Positions 1-8,976 of a stretch of 64,000 nt of DNA are shown here, piece by piece. Below the pieces are notes generated by a model, which made no database searches, was not told where the DNA came from, and saw only the letters and a program-made list of their open reading frames with translations. The stretch covers positions 62,001-126,000 of IMG/VR virus record IMGVR_UViG_3300035670_000019. One strand, given 5' to 3'. The stretch is from a virus. Position 1 is the stretch's first letter; each line of letters starts with the position of its first letter. The translations under genes were made by a program, and so were the position numbers.

Positions 1-546
1 GAAAAATTCAATCATTTAGCTTCTATAGATTCAAGTAAAATATTAACATTAGCTGATGCTATTAATAAATTAAGTGAATCTTTAGCTAGTTTTACTATAG
101 CAACTGCTAATATAGGTGATACATCAAATATAGAAAAAACTATTGCTAAATTAATAGATTTGCATGATGAGTTTGAAGATACACCTATGGAAAAAGTTAT
201 CAATACAGCAGTAACAGGAGTTAGTAATTTATTTGATAAAGCTTCATCATTTGTTTCTTCAGTATTTACTCCATCTGAAACTTCAGAAAATATGCCTGAA
301 ACTCAGATGATGTCTCCTTCAAATATTAACAATGTTAATCAATCATCAACCTCTATTAACAATACATCATCTAATATAGATAATACTAATGTTGTAACTA
401 TATTAAAAGAAGCTGTAAGTGTATTAAAAGCTATCCAAGCTAAAGATACAAGTGTGCAATTAGCTGTAGATGGTGAAGTTATAGCTAAAAAAATAACTCC
501 TAATGTTAGTAGAGAACAAGTTAGAACATACTCATCAGTTTCATAA
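1..546 (+). CDS. Tail structural protein, C-terminal part (possible tape measure)
   Basis: The frame is open from base 1, so the gene starts before the window; about 181 codons are visible. The visible part begins with helical, Ala/Lys/Ile-rich sequence, passes through a Ser/Thr/Asn-rich linker, and ends in a short helix followed by LAVDGEVIAKKITPNVSREQ. A final strand of the type DGxxIAxxxTPxVSRE is common at the end of tail tape-measure proteins. Baseplate-type genes follow directly, which fits that position. The family call is an inference from context and tail motif only. A TTG at 160 lies inside this frame and is not the start. Confidence 0.5.
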   Translation, partial: EKFNHLASIDSSKILTLADAINKLSESLASFTIATANIGDTSNIEKTIAKLIDLHDEFEDTPMEKVINTAVTGVSNLFDKASSFVSSVFTPSETSENMPETQMMSPSNINNVNQSSTSINNTSSNIDNTNVVTILKEAVSVLKAIQAKDTSVQLAVDGEVIAKKITPNVSREQVRTYSSVS

Positions 547-552
547 AATATA

Positions 553-566
553 ATATTTATAATAAA
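553..566 (+). promoter_or_regulatory. ATATTTATAATAAA element (candidate phage promoter)
   Basis: This is an exact copy of a 14-mer found five times in the window, always between genes. It lies 20 nt before the ATG at 587. No TTG -33 box stands upstream, so it is not the same class as the host-type promoters. The promoter role is inferred. Confidence 0.4.
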
Positions 567-586
567 CCCTTAAAATCAATAATAAC

Positions 587-766
587 ATGGCAGAGTACAA
601 AGGAATTGTAAACCGATTAGAAACAGAGGGATCATTATTAACCGCTTTTGATGGTAATACTCCACCACCTGCTGTTTTTCCTGATCCATTAGAATCATCA
701 AACTCAATTTTATCTGGATATAAAGGTATAACTCCAAAAGGATATTTGGATAATCCCCCAAGATAA
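587..766 (+). CDS. Small tail-module protein, 59 aa
   Basis: An ATG ORF of 59 codons fills the gap between two structural genes and ends 4 nt before the next ATG. The protein is proline-rich in the middle (NTPPPAVFPDP) and ends YKGITPKGYLDNPPR. I do not recognise a family. Its location between the presumed tape measure and a baseplate protein suggests a small tail or baseplate component. The spacing and lack of any competing frame make it likely to be real. Confidence 0.6.
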   Translation: MAEYKGIVNRLETEGSLLTAFDGNTPPPAVFPDPLESSNSILSGYKGITPKGYLDNPPR

Positions 767-770
767 TTAA

Positions 771-2945
771 ATGGGTTTAGTTAATCTAAAAACCGATCTA
801 AAATCGTTAAAGTATGGGAATGACAGACCAGGAGGTGGTTCAAGTAACCAACCCTATATTGTCACTCCTATACCTGACGGTTTAACAGCTAATGGTCCTG
901 ACTTTTTATTGAGACAGGGAGCGTTAAAGGCTTCTTTAACAGATATTAGCCGATTAACTAAATGGTTTTCAGATACACAATCTGTAAATGGGTTATTATT
1001 TACTACTAAGCAGATAGCTTTAGAAAGACAAAATCCTAAATTAGTTAACACTAATAGAATTTATTTACCTACTTCAACTATTTCTCAAGTTGGAGCTTTA
1101 GCTGTTGGATCACACTTTAATAAACAAGGTTTAGATCCATTATCACCATTAAGTTATTTCGCTGGAGGAACTGAAGGGTATTATTTTACTACTAGAGGTA
1201 TAGGTGAATATCCTACATTTCAAACTTTACCAAATGGAGAAATTGAAAATAGATTAACCATAGCTTATACAGCTAAAATAGCTAACCAGTCTTTAGGTGG
1301 TTTAGCTATTAACCCATTTGGAATAACTACTCTTAATCCAACCACTTTATTATCTTACTCAGGTGGTCCTAATGCTGTTTTAGGTTTAGGTTCAACTAAC
1401 ATCAGAATTCAAAACCCAACCATTAAACTTAAAGATGTTTATGAAGATGGTGAGGCTAGAACCGCTGAAATATATAATAATCCTAATAATGTATCTGCCC
1501 TAGAAGGCCAGAATTTTTTATCACATAAAATACCTACTTGGATATATAATCCTTCTTATAAAAATCCTGGAGCTTCATTTGAGTACCAAGTATATGCTAG
1601 TGAGAATGGAGTTGATGATGGGTATTTATTTAGACAATTATATAATGATAATATTTCTAATATTTTAAATAGAGATACTACCACTATATATAATAAACCT
1701 TTAGGTAATACTGGGGTTTCTATTAACTATGTTTCTACTGATCCTAGTAAACCTGGTTATTTGACTCCTAAAGGAGAAAAAGGGAATGTTGCTCCTACCA
1801 ACAATTACAATATTGACCAAATAATGTCTGTTGGGGCCAGCCAAAATTATTTTGATATATACAAAGATAAATTAGGTGAAGGAGGAGGATTTAGATTATT
1901 ATCTACTGAACCAAAAGAGATTGTAGAAAGAAATAGTGCTACTAGCCCTATAAGATTTCCTGAATTTAGAGAAGAAGCCACCACTAAAATAGAATACACT
2001 AATAATACTGACCCTACCAAACCAGATTATTTAGTTCCTAAAACTATTAGTGTAGAAAAGATTTATAATCCTACTTCTTCTAATAATAATACTACTTCAA
2101 GTATTACTACTACATTAGCTTTTTTACATCCTAGTTATAATATTAAAAAAAACGGTGAACCTGTACCTCCTCCATACCCTGATATTGAAATATTTAATAG
2201 AGAAGATACTTATAAGGCAATGCCTACAGTATATAAAAATTCTAGAACTAGATTATCTAATGATACTATAAAATCTGATAGAATTAATGAGACAGATATT
2301 GTAAATTCCTCAACAGCATCTCTAGATAATATATCATTACCTAATGTTGATATAACTAAATTTTTCTTTGAAATAAATAACAATGATAGCTCTACTGATA
2401 ATTTCTTTTTATTTTTTAGAGCATACATTAATAACTTAAGTGACAGTTTCCAATCAACATGGCAAGACTACAAATATGTAGGTAGAGGTGAAAATTTCTA
2501 TAGATACAGTGGATTCTCTAGAGATATGTCATTATCATTTACTATATACGCTCACTCAAGAGCTGAGATGATACCATTATATAACAAATTAAATTACTTA
2601 GCAGGCGCCACAGCCCCAGATTACTCAGATGCTGGATATATGAGAGGTAATTTTATTAATATAACAGTAGGTGATTATATCAATAGTATGCCTAGTATAA
2701 TAAAAAACATATCATTAAAACCTTCTTTTGAAGCAGGTTGGGATATAAATAGAAAAGAAGATAATAGTTTATTCACTTCAGCTGATGGAAATTTAAATGT
2801 AGGACAAGTTCCTCGTATGATAGAAGTTGATTTAAGTTTCACTCCACTTCATAATTTTACTCCACAATTTGGAAAAGACTTCATTAGACAAGTATCCTTA
2901 TCTCCACAAATTGGAACAGGTGTTGGAGGTGAAAAAACTGTATAA
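771..2945 (+). CDS. Large baseplate / tail-tube-proximal structural protein
   Basis: A 724-aa acidic, Asn/Thr/Pro-rich protein without signal peptide or membrane segment. The C-terminal 180 residues look folded and contain YKYVGRGENFYRYSGFSRDM followed by an alternating strand pattern and PRMIEVDLSFTPLHNF. This resembles the tube-initiator/baseplate proteins that stand next to a LysM-like wedge protein in contractile tails (position of T4 gp48/gp54). The N-terminal 500 residues are low-complexity loops and strands. The gene sits between the presumed tape measure and the gp53-like gene. The virion role is well supported by context; the exact homology is inferred. Confidence 0.6.
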   Translation: MGLVNLKTDLKSLKYGNDRPGGGSSNQPYIVTPIPDGLTANGPDFLLRQGALKASLTDISRLTKWFSDTQSVNGLLFTTKQIALERQNPKLVNTNRIYLPTSTISQVGALAVGSHFNKQGLDPLSPLSYFAGGTEGYYFTTRGIGEYPTFQTLPNGEIENRLTIAYTAKIANQSLGGLAINPFGITTLNPTTLLSYSGGPNAVLGLGSTNIRIQNPTIKLKDVYEDGEARTAEIYNNPNNVSALEGQNFLSHKIPTWIYNPSYKNPGASFEYQVYASENGVDDGYLFRQLYNDNISNILNRDTTTIYNKPLGNTGVSINYVSTDPSKPGYLTPKGEKGNVAPTNNYNIDQIMSVGASQNYFDIYKDKLGEGGGFRLLSTEPKEIVERNSATSPIRFPEFREEATTKIEYTNNTDPTKPDYLVPKTISVEKIYNPTSSNNNTTSSITTTLAFLHPSYNIKKNGEPVPPPYPDIEIFNREDTYKAMPTVYKNSRTRLSNDTIKSDRINETDIVNSSTASLDNISLPNVDITKFFFEINNNDSSTDNFFLFFRAYINNLSDSFQSTWQDYKYVGRGENFYRYSGFSRDMSLSFTIYAHSRAEMIPLYNKLNYLAGATAPDYSDAGYMRGNFINITVGDYINSMPSIIKNISLKPSFEAGWDINRKEDNSLFTSADGNLNVGQVPRMIEVDLSFTPLHNFTPQFGKDFIRQVSLSPQIGTGVGGEKTV

Positions 2946-2985
2946 TATAATAAAAGTTCTAAACTAATATTTCAATACATTAGAA

Positions 2986-3285
2986 ATGAATAGATATCAA
3001 AACATACCTGTAGTTAGAAATTCACTAGGTAGAAGTTATTACAAAAATAACACATACCCTCAAATTCCATTATCTTCTGATGATATTTATGTAGTGACAG
3101 TTGAAGGTGATAGATTTGATATATTAGCTAACCAGTATTATGGTGATTCTTCTTTATGGTGGATTATATCTATTGCTAATGAAGATTTACCTCAAAATTC
3201 ATTATACCCCCCGCTAGAGACTCAAATCAGAATACCGATTAACTACGCTAATGTACTATCAAGTTATTATGCTCTTAACCAATAA
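2986..3285 (+). CDS. LysM-like baseplate wedge protein (gp53-like)
   Basis: A 99-aa protein whose core, VTVEGDRFDILANQYYGDSSLWWIISIAN at residues 38-66, has the LysM pattern: a strand, then a helix around D-x-LA-x-x-YYGD, then WxxIxxAN. T4 gp53 is a LysM-fold baseplate wedge protein of the same kind, and short LysM proteins are standard in contractile baseplates. It is followed 8 nt later by the hub gene. A TTGG (2923-2926) stands 19 nt before TATAATAA upstream, a weak promoter match. Confidence 0.75.
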   Translation: MNRYQNIPVVRNSLGRSYYKNNTYPQIPLSSDDIYVVTVEGDRFDILANQYYGDSSLWWIISIANEDLPQNSLYPPLETQIRIPINYANVLSSYYALNQ

Positions 3286-3293
3286 ATTATGTT

Positions 3294-6200
3294 ATGCCTG
3301 GAGGAAATATTTTTGGAGAAAGTTTTAAAGATTATGTTGCTAATCAGATTAATATAAGACAGCAGAAATTAGCTAAGTCTAATAGATATGATCCTAATGT
3401 TTTAAAATTTATTAATAACAACACATCATGGCTTAGATTATCTTCTGGGGTTGATGTATCATCTGAAAGAGCAGCTAGTTTAGGTATAGCTGAAACTGGA
3501 GCTAATCTAGCTAAAAAATACACTTTATTCTCAGCTCGTTTTAATAATGCTTTCACATCTGGAGTGAATGAAGGTATAAATTCATCTTATGGCTTTTTAT
3601 CCACTTCAGAATACGGTTTAGTACCCCCTCCAGGTATTATTTCAGCTGAAGTAAAACCAATGAATGATAAAGGTACTTTAAGAACAGCTACAGTCCAAAT
3701 AGAATGTCATAATTTACCTCAATTTAAAGTTATAGAAGCTTTATATTTAAGATTAAAATATAGTATGCTTTTAGAGTGGGGTCATACTGTTTTTTTTGAT
3801 AATAATGGTAATTTACAAAATGCCGGGGGGCAAGATTATCCATACCATGGATTTTTAAATGGTAGTCATAACCAAGATAGTATAATAGACACTTTAGAAA
3901 ATGCTAGGATTCAATCTTGTGGAAACTATGATGGGTTTTTTGGATGGGTTAGAAATTTTAATTGGAACTTAAAACCAAATGGAGGATATGATATAACTTT
4001 AGAGTTAATATCTTTAGGTGATACTATAGAATCATTAAAATTAAATGTTAATTATCCTCAACCTCAAAATGAAGTAGTCAATACAACTAAACCTGAAACC
4101 CCACAGCCTCCTGTTATAGCTAATAAAAACAAATCTACTATACATCAGATATTGTTCGCTATAAAAACAGAACTAGACATTCAAGGATATTTAGATGGCC
4201 CTAATATGGGTGGGAGATCTAGCCTATCAGCTGAAGAAATTGTTAGAATAACAAAAGAACATTCTAAATATGATTTAGGAGGAGTTAATTATAAAGATCC
4301 TGAAGAAAATGCTTTTGCAGTTAATAGTATTCTAACATACCAGGAAGGTATAAAATTAATATATCCTGAGTTAACAACAAAAGAAGATGGCACTGGTGGG
4401 TATTTTTATTATATAAAATTAGGTACATTATTAAGAATTATTGAATCTTTTTTATTAAAATATGATGTATCAAGAAAAGACAATAATGTTTATAGACCTT
4501 TATTTTATATAGACCATAATTATGATACTAACATATGTTTAACTTTACCAAGACAAATAAGTACTGATCCTCGCATTTGTATATTAACTGCTTCTGAAAC
4601 AGCAAATACTTCAAATAATGATTCAAATGCTCAAGCTAAAGTTTCAACAGTTTATACTAAAATATCTTTTCAACGAAAAGAAGAAGAAGTATTTGGATTA
4701 AATAATTATTATTTAGAACAATCCCCATCAGAGACAGTCACTGGAGATGATCCTTCATTTAAAGAAAGTCAAATTATAACTGATTATGAAACTATAACTA
4801 AAGAACAAACTGATGCTGCTGATCAAAATGTAACACGCGTTACTGGAGTAAAAGTTATATTAAAAGATGGTAATGTGAGAACATATTTTAATGGAGAAAC
4901 AATACCTACATTTTATTTAGATAACACATCATTGAGTGAAAACAATAAGGTATTAGTTAAAGATGAAGAAACAGGACAGGTAAAAGCTCAAAATAGTGCT
5001 AATAATACTTCTGGGATAGGACCTTATTTTAGAGTAGAAGGAAATGATTATGCTTTTTTAGGTAAATTCATGCACATACATGTTAATTTAGATCATATCT
5101 CATCCTTACTATCAGGTAACATTGATGAAAATGGTAAAATATCAATATATACCTTCCTTGAACAATTAATGCAAAGCATTCAAGATGCTACAGGTAATAT
5201 AAATGATTATAGAATTTTATATGATGAGTTATCAAACACTTTTTATATAAATGATAACTCAACCTTACCAAATGGAGATAAACTTTTTAGTAAAAATATA
5301 ACCCCAACAGTACTTAATGCTAATATATTAACTAGTACTTTAGGTAGTTTTGTAACTAATGTATCATTAAAAAGTGAATTAAACAATAATTACGCTACAA
5401 TGATTTCAGTTGGGGCTCAATCTAATGGAAATGTTGTAGGAGAAGACGCCACCGCTTTTAGTAGATGGAATGTGGGATACACAGATCGTATTATAACAGA
5501 TAGAAGTAGTGTTATTGATATGCAAAACCAACAAGAATCTGGCTCAAAACCCCCAGAACAAGTATATCTTGATAATCTAATCAAATATGGTGATCTTAAT
5601 AATGCTATAAATAGTGGATTTGTCACTTCAGAAGAAATATCAAATAATGGACAAGCTGTTGTTGATATGTTAAAATATGAGTTAGCTTATTTTACCCAAC
5701 AAAACTGCATACAAGGCCAAGGATTTATTCCTATTAATCTTCAATTAACAATGTTAGGTTTGAGTGGCCCTAGATTATTTGAGTCTTACACTATTAATGA
5801 AACTTTACTCCCAGATAATTATAAAAACAATATTAAATTTTTAACTAAGGGAATAACTCATAGAATAGATACTAATGGTTGGACTACAACTTTAGATAGT
5901 TTTAGTGGCCCAAAAGTTACAGCTTTAAACAAACCTTCTTTTTATGCTCCACCTGAATTAGCACTCTCTCAACCATCACCTAATGATCCTCAAGCAGGAC
6001 CTGCTGGAGTAATATTACCTATAAGTGATGCTAGTGTTAGATCAATTACGCAAATGAAACCAACTACTCAAAATGTTTTAAATAAAGATGGTTTAGTATT
6101 AGTTAGAGAAGGAATGACTGGAAATAGAACATATGGTGCTTTATATTATAAAAAACAATTAGTAGCTGTGACTGTAGAAGATTTAGTTAGAGATAGTAAA

Positions 6201-6563
6201 ATACAAAAACAAACAGCTATACCTGCCAACCCAGACATTGGATATAATGTAACATTAACTCCTACCACTAAAGATTTTATTAGGAAAGCAGCTGTAGATT
6301 TTGGAGATGGAAGAGGATTAATAGTACCTAGAGTAGGTACTTCAGCTAACGCTGTAGACTTAGAAGGCCCAGGTAATTTAGATTTTTCTCATGTTAGAAT
6401 ACATGGTGGTACTAGTGAAAAAAGTAGTGAAGGTTGTATAATTGTATCTAGTGTTCGAAATAAAGATGGAACTATTCAACTAGATCAAAGTAAAGCTCAA
6501 GATGTAACTAGATTGATATATGATAATAAGATTAAAAAGATTTATGTTGTAAACGATTTTTAA
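3294..6563 (+). CDS. Baseplate hub protein with fused DUF5675-like (L,D-transpeptidase-type) domain
   Basis: A 1089-aa protein. Near residue 125 it has TATVQIECHNLPQFKVIEALYLRLKYSMLLEWG, read here in parts: the LYLRLKYSMLLEWGH stretch is typical of phage hub proteins. The last 165 residues form a separate domain: R-TYGALYYKKQLVAVTVED near residue 942, then HGG at 1037-1039 and EGCIIV with Cys1048. This pattern (TxGxLYxxxxxxxxTLED ... IHxGxxxxxxEGCIxV) is that of DUF5675, related to L,D-transpeptidase folds that act on or bind peptidoglycan. I infer a hub whose tip touches the cell wall during injection. No transmembrane segment or signal is seen. The next gene starts 5 nt later. Confidence 0.7.
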   Translation: MPGGNIFGESFKDYVANQINIRQQKLAKSNRYDPNVLKFINNNTSWLRLSSGVDVSSERAASLGIAETGANLAKKYTLFSARFNNAFTSGVNEGINSSYGFLSTSEYGLVPPPGIISAEVKPMNDKGTLRTATVQIECHNLPQFKVIEALYLRLKYSMLLEWGHTVFFDNNGNLQNAGGQDYPYHGFLNGSHNQDSIIDTLENARIQSCGNYDGFFGWVRNFNWNLKPNGGYDITLELISLGDTIESLKLNVNYPQPQNEVVNTTKPETPQPPVIANKNKSTIHQILFAIKTELDIQGYLDGPNMGGRSSLSAEEIVRITKEHSKYDLGGVNYKDPEENAFAVNSILTYQEGIKLIYPELTTKEDGTGGYFYYIKLGTLLRIIESFLLKYDVSRKDNNVYRPLFYIDHNYDTNICLTLPRQISTDPRICILTASETANTSNNDSNAQAKVSTVYTKISFQRKEEEVFGLNNYYLEQSPSETVTGDDPSFKESQIITDYETITKEQTDAADQNVTRVTGVKVILKDGNVRTYFNGETIPTFYLDNTSLSENNKVLVKDEETGQVKAQNSANNTSGIGPYFRVEGNDYAFLGKFMHIHVNLDHISSLLSGNIDENGKISIYTFLEQLMQSIQDATGNINDYRILYDELSNTFYINDNSTLPNGDKLFSKNITPTVLNANILTSTLGSFVTNVSLKSELNNNYATMISVGAQSNGNVVGEDATAFSRWNVGYTDRIITDRSSVIDMQNQQESGSKPPEQVYLDNLIKYGDLNNAINSGFVTSEEISNNGQAVVDMLKYELAYFTQQNCIQGQGFIPINLQLTMLGLSGPRLFESYTINETLLPDNYKNNIKFLTKGITHRIDTNGWTTTLDSFSGPKVTALNKPSFYAPPELALSQPSPNDPQAGPAGVILPISDASVRSITQMKPTTQNVLNKDGLVLVREGMTGNRTYGALYYKKQLVAVTVEDLVRDSKIQKQTAIPANPDIGYNVTLTPTTKDFIRKAAVDFGDGRGLIVPRVGTSANAVDLEGPGNLDFSHVRIHGGTSEKSSEGCIIVSSVRNKDGTIQLDQSKAQDVTRLIYDNKIKKIYVVNDF

Positions 6564-6567
6564 TATT

Positions 6568-7101
6568 ATGTATGTACCAAAAAATAAAATAAGAACTAAT
6601 CTTTACACAGAAGGTAAAGAATATATGTTTTTTTCAACAAAAACACAATATGTTGGGTATTACCATAAATTATACAATGGAAAAACATTCACAGGTAAAA
6701 CTCCAAATGATAATAATGTTAGAGAAATTGTACCTGTCCCTATCGCAGATGGAAACAATTTCTTATCCTCAGCTTTATCTATATCTACCCCATCATTATT
6801 CCCAACTCCTCAAGATTATAAAAATGGAGAATTTACCCGTTATTTTATTGTTAAACGTAATGAACTTATTTTTATAGAAATAACTAAAAAAGAATATGAA
6901 AAATATAAAAATCAAGACCCAAGTGTATATTGGCGTTTATATAGACCGTTTTCTTTATTTTGGGTATTAACAGGTGATATGAATCAAGTAGCTCAAACTA
7001 ATAAAAATGTTACTGAGTTAGTTGAACAAAGAGAAAATGTTTTAGGTTTAAGCATATATTTAAAAGAAGATTGGACTCAATATTATAAAGCTAATCCTTA
7101 A
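6568..7101 (+). CDS. Tail-module protein of unknown function
   Basis: A 177-aa protein that I cannot assign. It begins with extended sequence including YVGYYHKLYNGKTFTGKTPN (residues 29-48) and has a Tyr/Arg-rich centre ending VYWRLYRPFSLFW. No signal peptide or membrane helix is visible. It follows the hub gene at 5 nt and is the last gene before a new promoter at 7103, so it most likely belongs to the baseplate operon. Confidence 0.55.
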   Translation: MYVPKNKIRTNLYTEGKEYMFFSTKTQYVGYYHKLYNGKTFTGKTPNDNNVREIVPVPIADGNNFLSSALSISTPSLFPTPQDYKNGEFTRYFIVKRNELIFIEITKKEYEKYKNQDPSVYWRLYRPFSLFWVLTGDMNQVAQTNKNVTELVEQRENVLGLSIYLKEDWTQYYKANP

Positions 7102-7102
7102 C

Positions 7103-7132
7103 TTGGCTTAAAATAATTTTTTGTTATATTAT
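7103..7132 (+). promoter_or_regulatory. Host-type promoter for the polA-like gene
   Basis: TTGG at 7103-7106 and TATATTAT at 7125-7132 are separated by 18 nt. This fits the Bacteroidota -33 (TTG) and -7 (TAnnTTTG) arrangement. The start codon is at 7147. Confidence 0.6.
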
Positions 7133-7146
7133 GGTAAATAAAGGTT

Positions 7147-8421
7147 ATGTATTATTTAATAGAAAGTCAACATCAATTTGAGGAGTTTGCTCAACAGCAA
7201 ACTAGCAGATGTTTTGTTGAACTTATTCTAAATCATGATCTAATACATCCTGTTTTAAATGATGTTTCATTAGTCTATATTAGACCTGAAGGTGATAAAA
7301 AAGGATATGTTATTCCTATCTCACATAATGAAGCATTTTCTATTCCATTCCAACAAATAAAAAAGTTTATAGCTAGTTATAAAGAAGTATTTGTTAGAGA
7401 TAAAAAAACAAGCATGTGTTTTTTAAATAAAAAGAATTTAATACATGCTCCTATCAATACAGAAAATTTATCATTTCCTATCTATGATTATTACCACAGA
7501 CAATATCCAAACCGAAATGATATAAATAAATTTATTCCTATTGCTAAACACTATGAGCGTTGTGAGGAATATTTTAAACATGTAAACTTCACACCACAAT
7601 CTGAGTTTTATAACAAAGCAATAGAGCTATTCCAGACAATAGAATCAAGTGGTATTAGTGTGAATACAACGCTTATAGACGATTATTTCACACCAAATAA
7701 TATCCTCTATTCAATAAAAAACAATATAATATACTCGCAGTACAACGTAGATACTACAACTAAAAGACCATCAAATAGTTTCAATGGTATTAACTTTGCC
7801 GCGTTACCTAAAGATGGTTCTAGAAAAGCATTTGTTTCGGCTAATGGAAGATTTGTTGATATTGATATTGATTCTTACCACCCAACCCTAATTGCTAAAC
7901 AAATTGGTTATGATTTTGGAGATGAGTCAATACATGATCATATGGCTCAACTATATAGAGTAGATTATAAAACAAGTAAAGAACTTACCTTTAAACAATT
8001 ATATGGAGGTATTTTTCATGATTATAAACATCTAGAATTTTTCTCTAAAACCCAAACATTAATAGATACTTTATGGGAACAGTTCAATACTGAGGGTTAT
8101 ATTGAATGTCCTATATCTAATCATAGGTTTTATCATCATCAATTACCTAATATGGGTCCTCAAAAGTTATTTAACTATTGGGTTCAAAATTTAGAAACAT
8201 CACAAAATATTTTAATATTACAAGATATATTACCAATAATAAAAGGTCATAAAACTAAATTAGTATTGTATACTTACGACGCTTTCTTATTTGACATTAG
8301 CAAAGATGAATTAGAATTGTTAGAAGATATATGTTCTGTTTTTACTAACTATGGCTTAAAATACAAGATGAAGTATGGATACAACTACTATGACCTTAGC
8401 TTACTCACAACATATGTATAA
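7147..8421 (+). CDS. Family-A DNA polymerase-like protein (short)
   Basis: A 424-aa protein with the three palm motifs of family-A polymerases at the expected order and spacing. Motif A is DIDIDSYHPTLIA with Asp242; motif B is K278-x3-F282-x3-Y286-G; motif C is LYTYDAFLF with Asp378. Upstream of motif A, RPSNSFNGINFAALPKDGSRKAF matches the region of Pol I that binds the template-primer. Position E710 of Pol I appears as Thr247. The N-terminal 65 residues resemble an exonuclease fold but lack the DxE catalytic pair. The enzyme is about half the length of Pol I. A second, family-B polymerase is encoded at 26199. Whether this one is catalytic is inferred from the retained aspartates. Confidence 0.7.
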   Translation: MYYLIESQHQFEEFAQQQTSRCFVELILNHDLIHPVLNDVSLVYIRPEGDKKGYVIPISHNEAFSIPFQQIKKFIASYKEVFVRDKKTSMCFLNKKNLIHAPINTENLSFPIYDYYHRQYPNRNDINKFIPIAKHYERCEEYFKHVNFTPQSEFYNKAIELFQTIESSGISVNTTLIDDYFTPNNILYSIKNNIIYSQYNVDTTTKRPSNSFNGINFAALPKDGSRKAFVSANGRFVDIDIDSYHPTLIAKQIGYDFGDESIHDHMAQLYRVDYKTSKELTFKQLYGGIFHDYKHLEFFSKTQTLIDTLWEQFNTEGYIECPISNHRFYHHQLPNMGPQKLFNYWVQNLETSQNILILQDILPIIKGHKTKLVLYTYDAFLFDISKDELELLEDICSVFTNYGLKYKMKYGYNYYDLSLLTTYV

Positions 8422-8851
8422 TAAACCTTATGGGTTTGATATAACAGACTTAAACTTTGATGATGTGAGTAATAAACTATTTTGCACATTTTCAGAATTA
8501 GATGAGATTGATAGTCTTATAGACAGTATAAAAAGTCAGTACGATGTACTGTATAATAAAATATTTGTTTTGCAGATTAAGAATAGTGATGAATATGTTT
8601 GTACATATAACATAGACTACTCCAATTTAAACGAAATTCCTGAAAACACTATATTGGTTCACCGTAAAAAGGAAACCAACACGCTATACACTATTAACGC
8701 ACTTAATGAACTAATTAAGAAGCTAAATGGTGGTGTAGTGGATGTGTCTTACAGAATCAACTGGATGCATTACAGAAACTGTATCTTATTAACCCAACAT
8801 AATGAATTAAAACAATTGAATACAAAAGTGTATAAGATTGTTGAGTTGTAA
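8414..8851 (+). CDS. Conserved-looking phage protein, unknown function
   Basis: A 145-aa cytoplasmic protein starting MYNKPYGFDITDLNFDD. The ATG at 8414 overlaps the stop of the preceding gene by 8 nt; in-frame ATGs at 8375 and 8390 would lengthen it by 13 or 8 residues but increase the overlap, so I prefer 8414. Features are an acidic N-terminus, a central VLQIKNSDEYVCTYNI strand pair, and a C-terminal helix ending in KVYKIVEL. No known motif is seen. It may be cotranscribed with the polymerase-like gene. Confidence 0.6.
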   Translation: MYNKPYGFDITDLNFDDVSNKLFCTFSELDEIDSLIDSIKSQYDVLYNKIFVLQIKNSDEYVCTYNIDYSNLNEIPENTILVHRKKETNTLYTINALNELIKKLNGGVVDVSYRINWMHYRNCILLTQHNELKQLNTKVYKIVEL

Positions 8852-8889
8852 TTTATTGGTAACTAACGTTAACGCTGAATACTTAAAAC

Positions 8890-8921
8890 ACGGCCGTTTA
8901 TAAGCTCTTAGAAGCTAGCTT
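8890..8921. repeat. Two palindromes upstream of the gp32 gene
   Basis: ACGGCCGT (8890-8897) and AAGCTAGCTT (8912-8921) are perfect palindromes in a 125-nt gap. The second overlaps the TTGG -33 box at 8920-8923, as expected of an operator. No protein is assigned to them. Confidence 0.4.
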
Positions 8922-8950
8922 GGCCTTATTAAAAATAAGTAGTATATTAT
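8920..8950 (+). promoter_or_regulatory. Host-type promoter for gp32
   Basis: TTGG (8920-8923), a 19-nt spacer and TATATTAT (8943-8950) match the consensus. An alternative -7 box TATATTAA lies at 8948-8955. The leader to the ATG at 8977 is about 20 nt. Confidence 0.65.
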
Positions 8951-8976
8951 ATTAACAATTTAAAAACCAAATTTTT

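Noticed and set aside
6650-6877. 75-codon + strand ORF inside the 6568 gene
   Set aside because: Second frame of an AT-rich gene with Ile/Leu-rich product; the 177-aa frame has normal composition and correct spacing to the hub gene.
8852-8976. Possible tRNA or small RNA in the 125-nt gap before gp32
   Set aside because: No cloverleaf or T-loop sequence could be drawn; palindromes and a promoter explain the gap. I saw no tRNA elsewhere in the window either.
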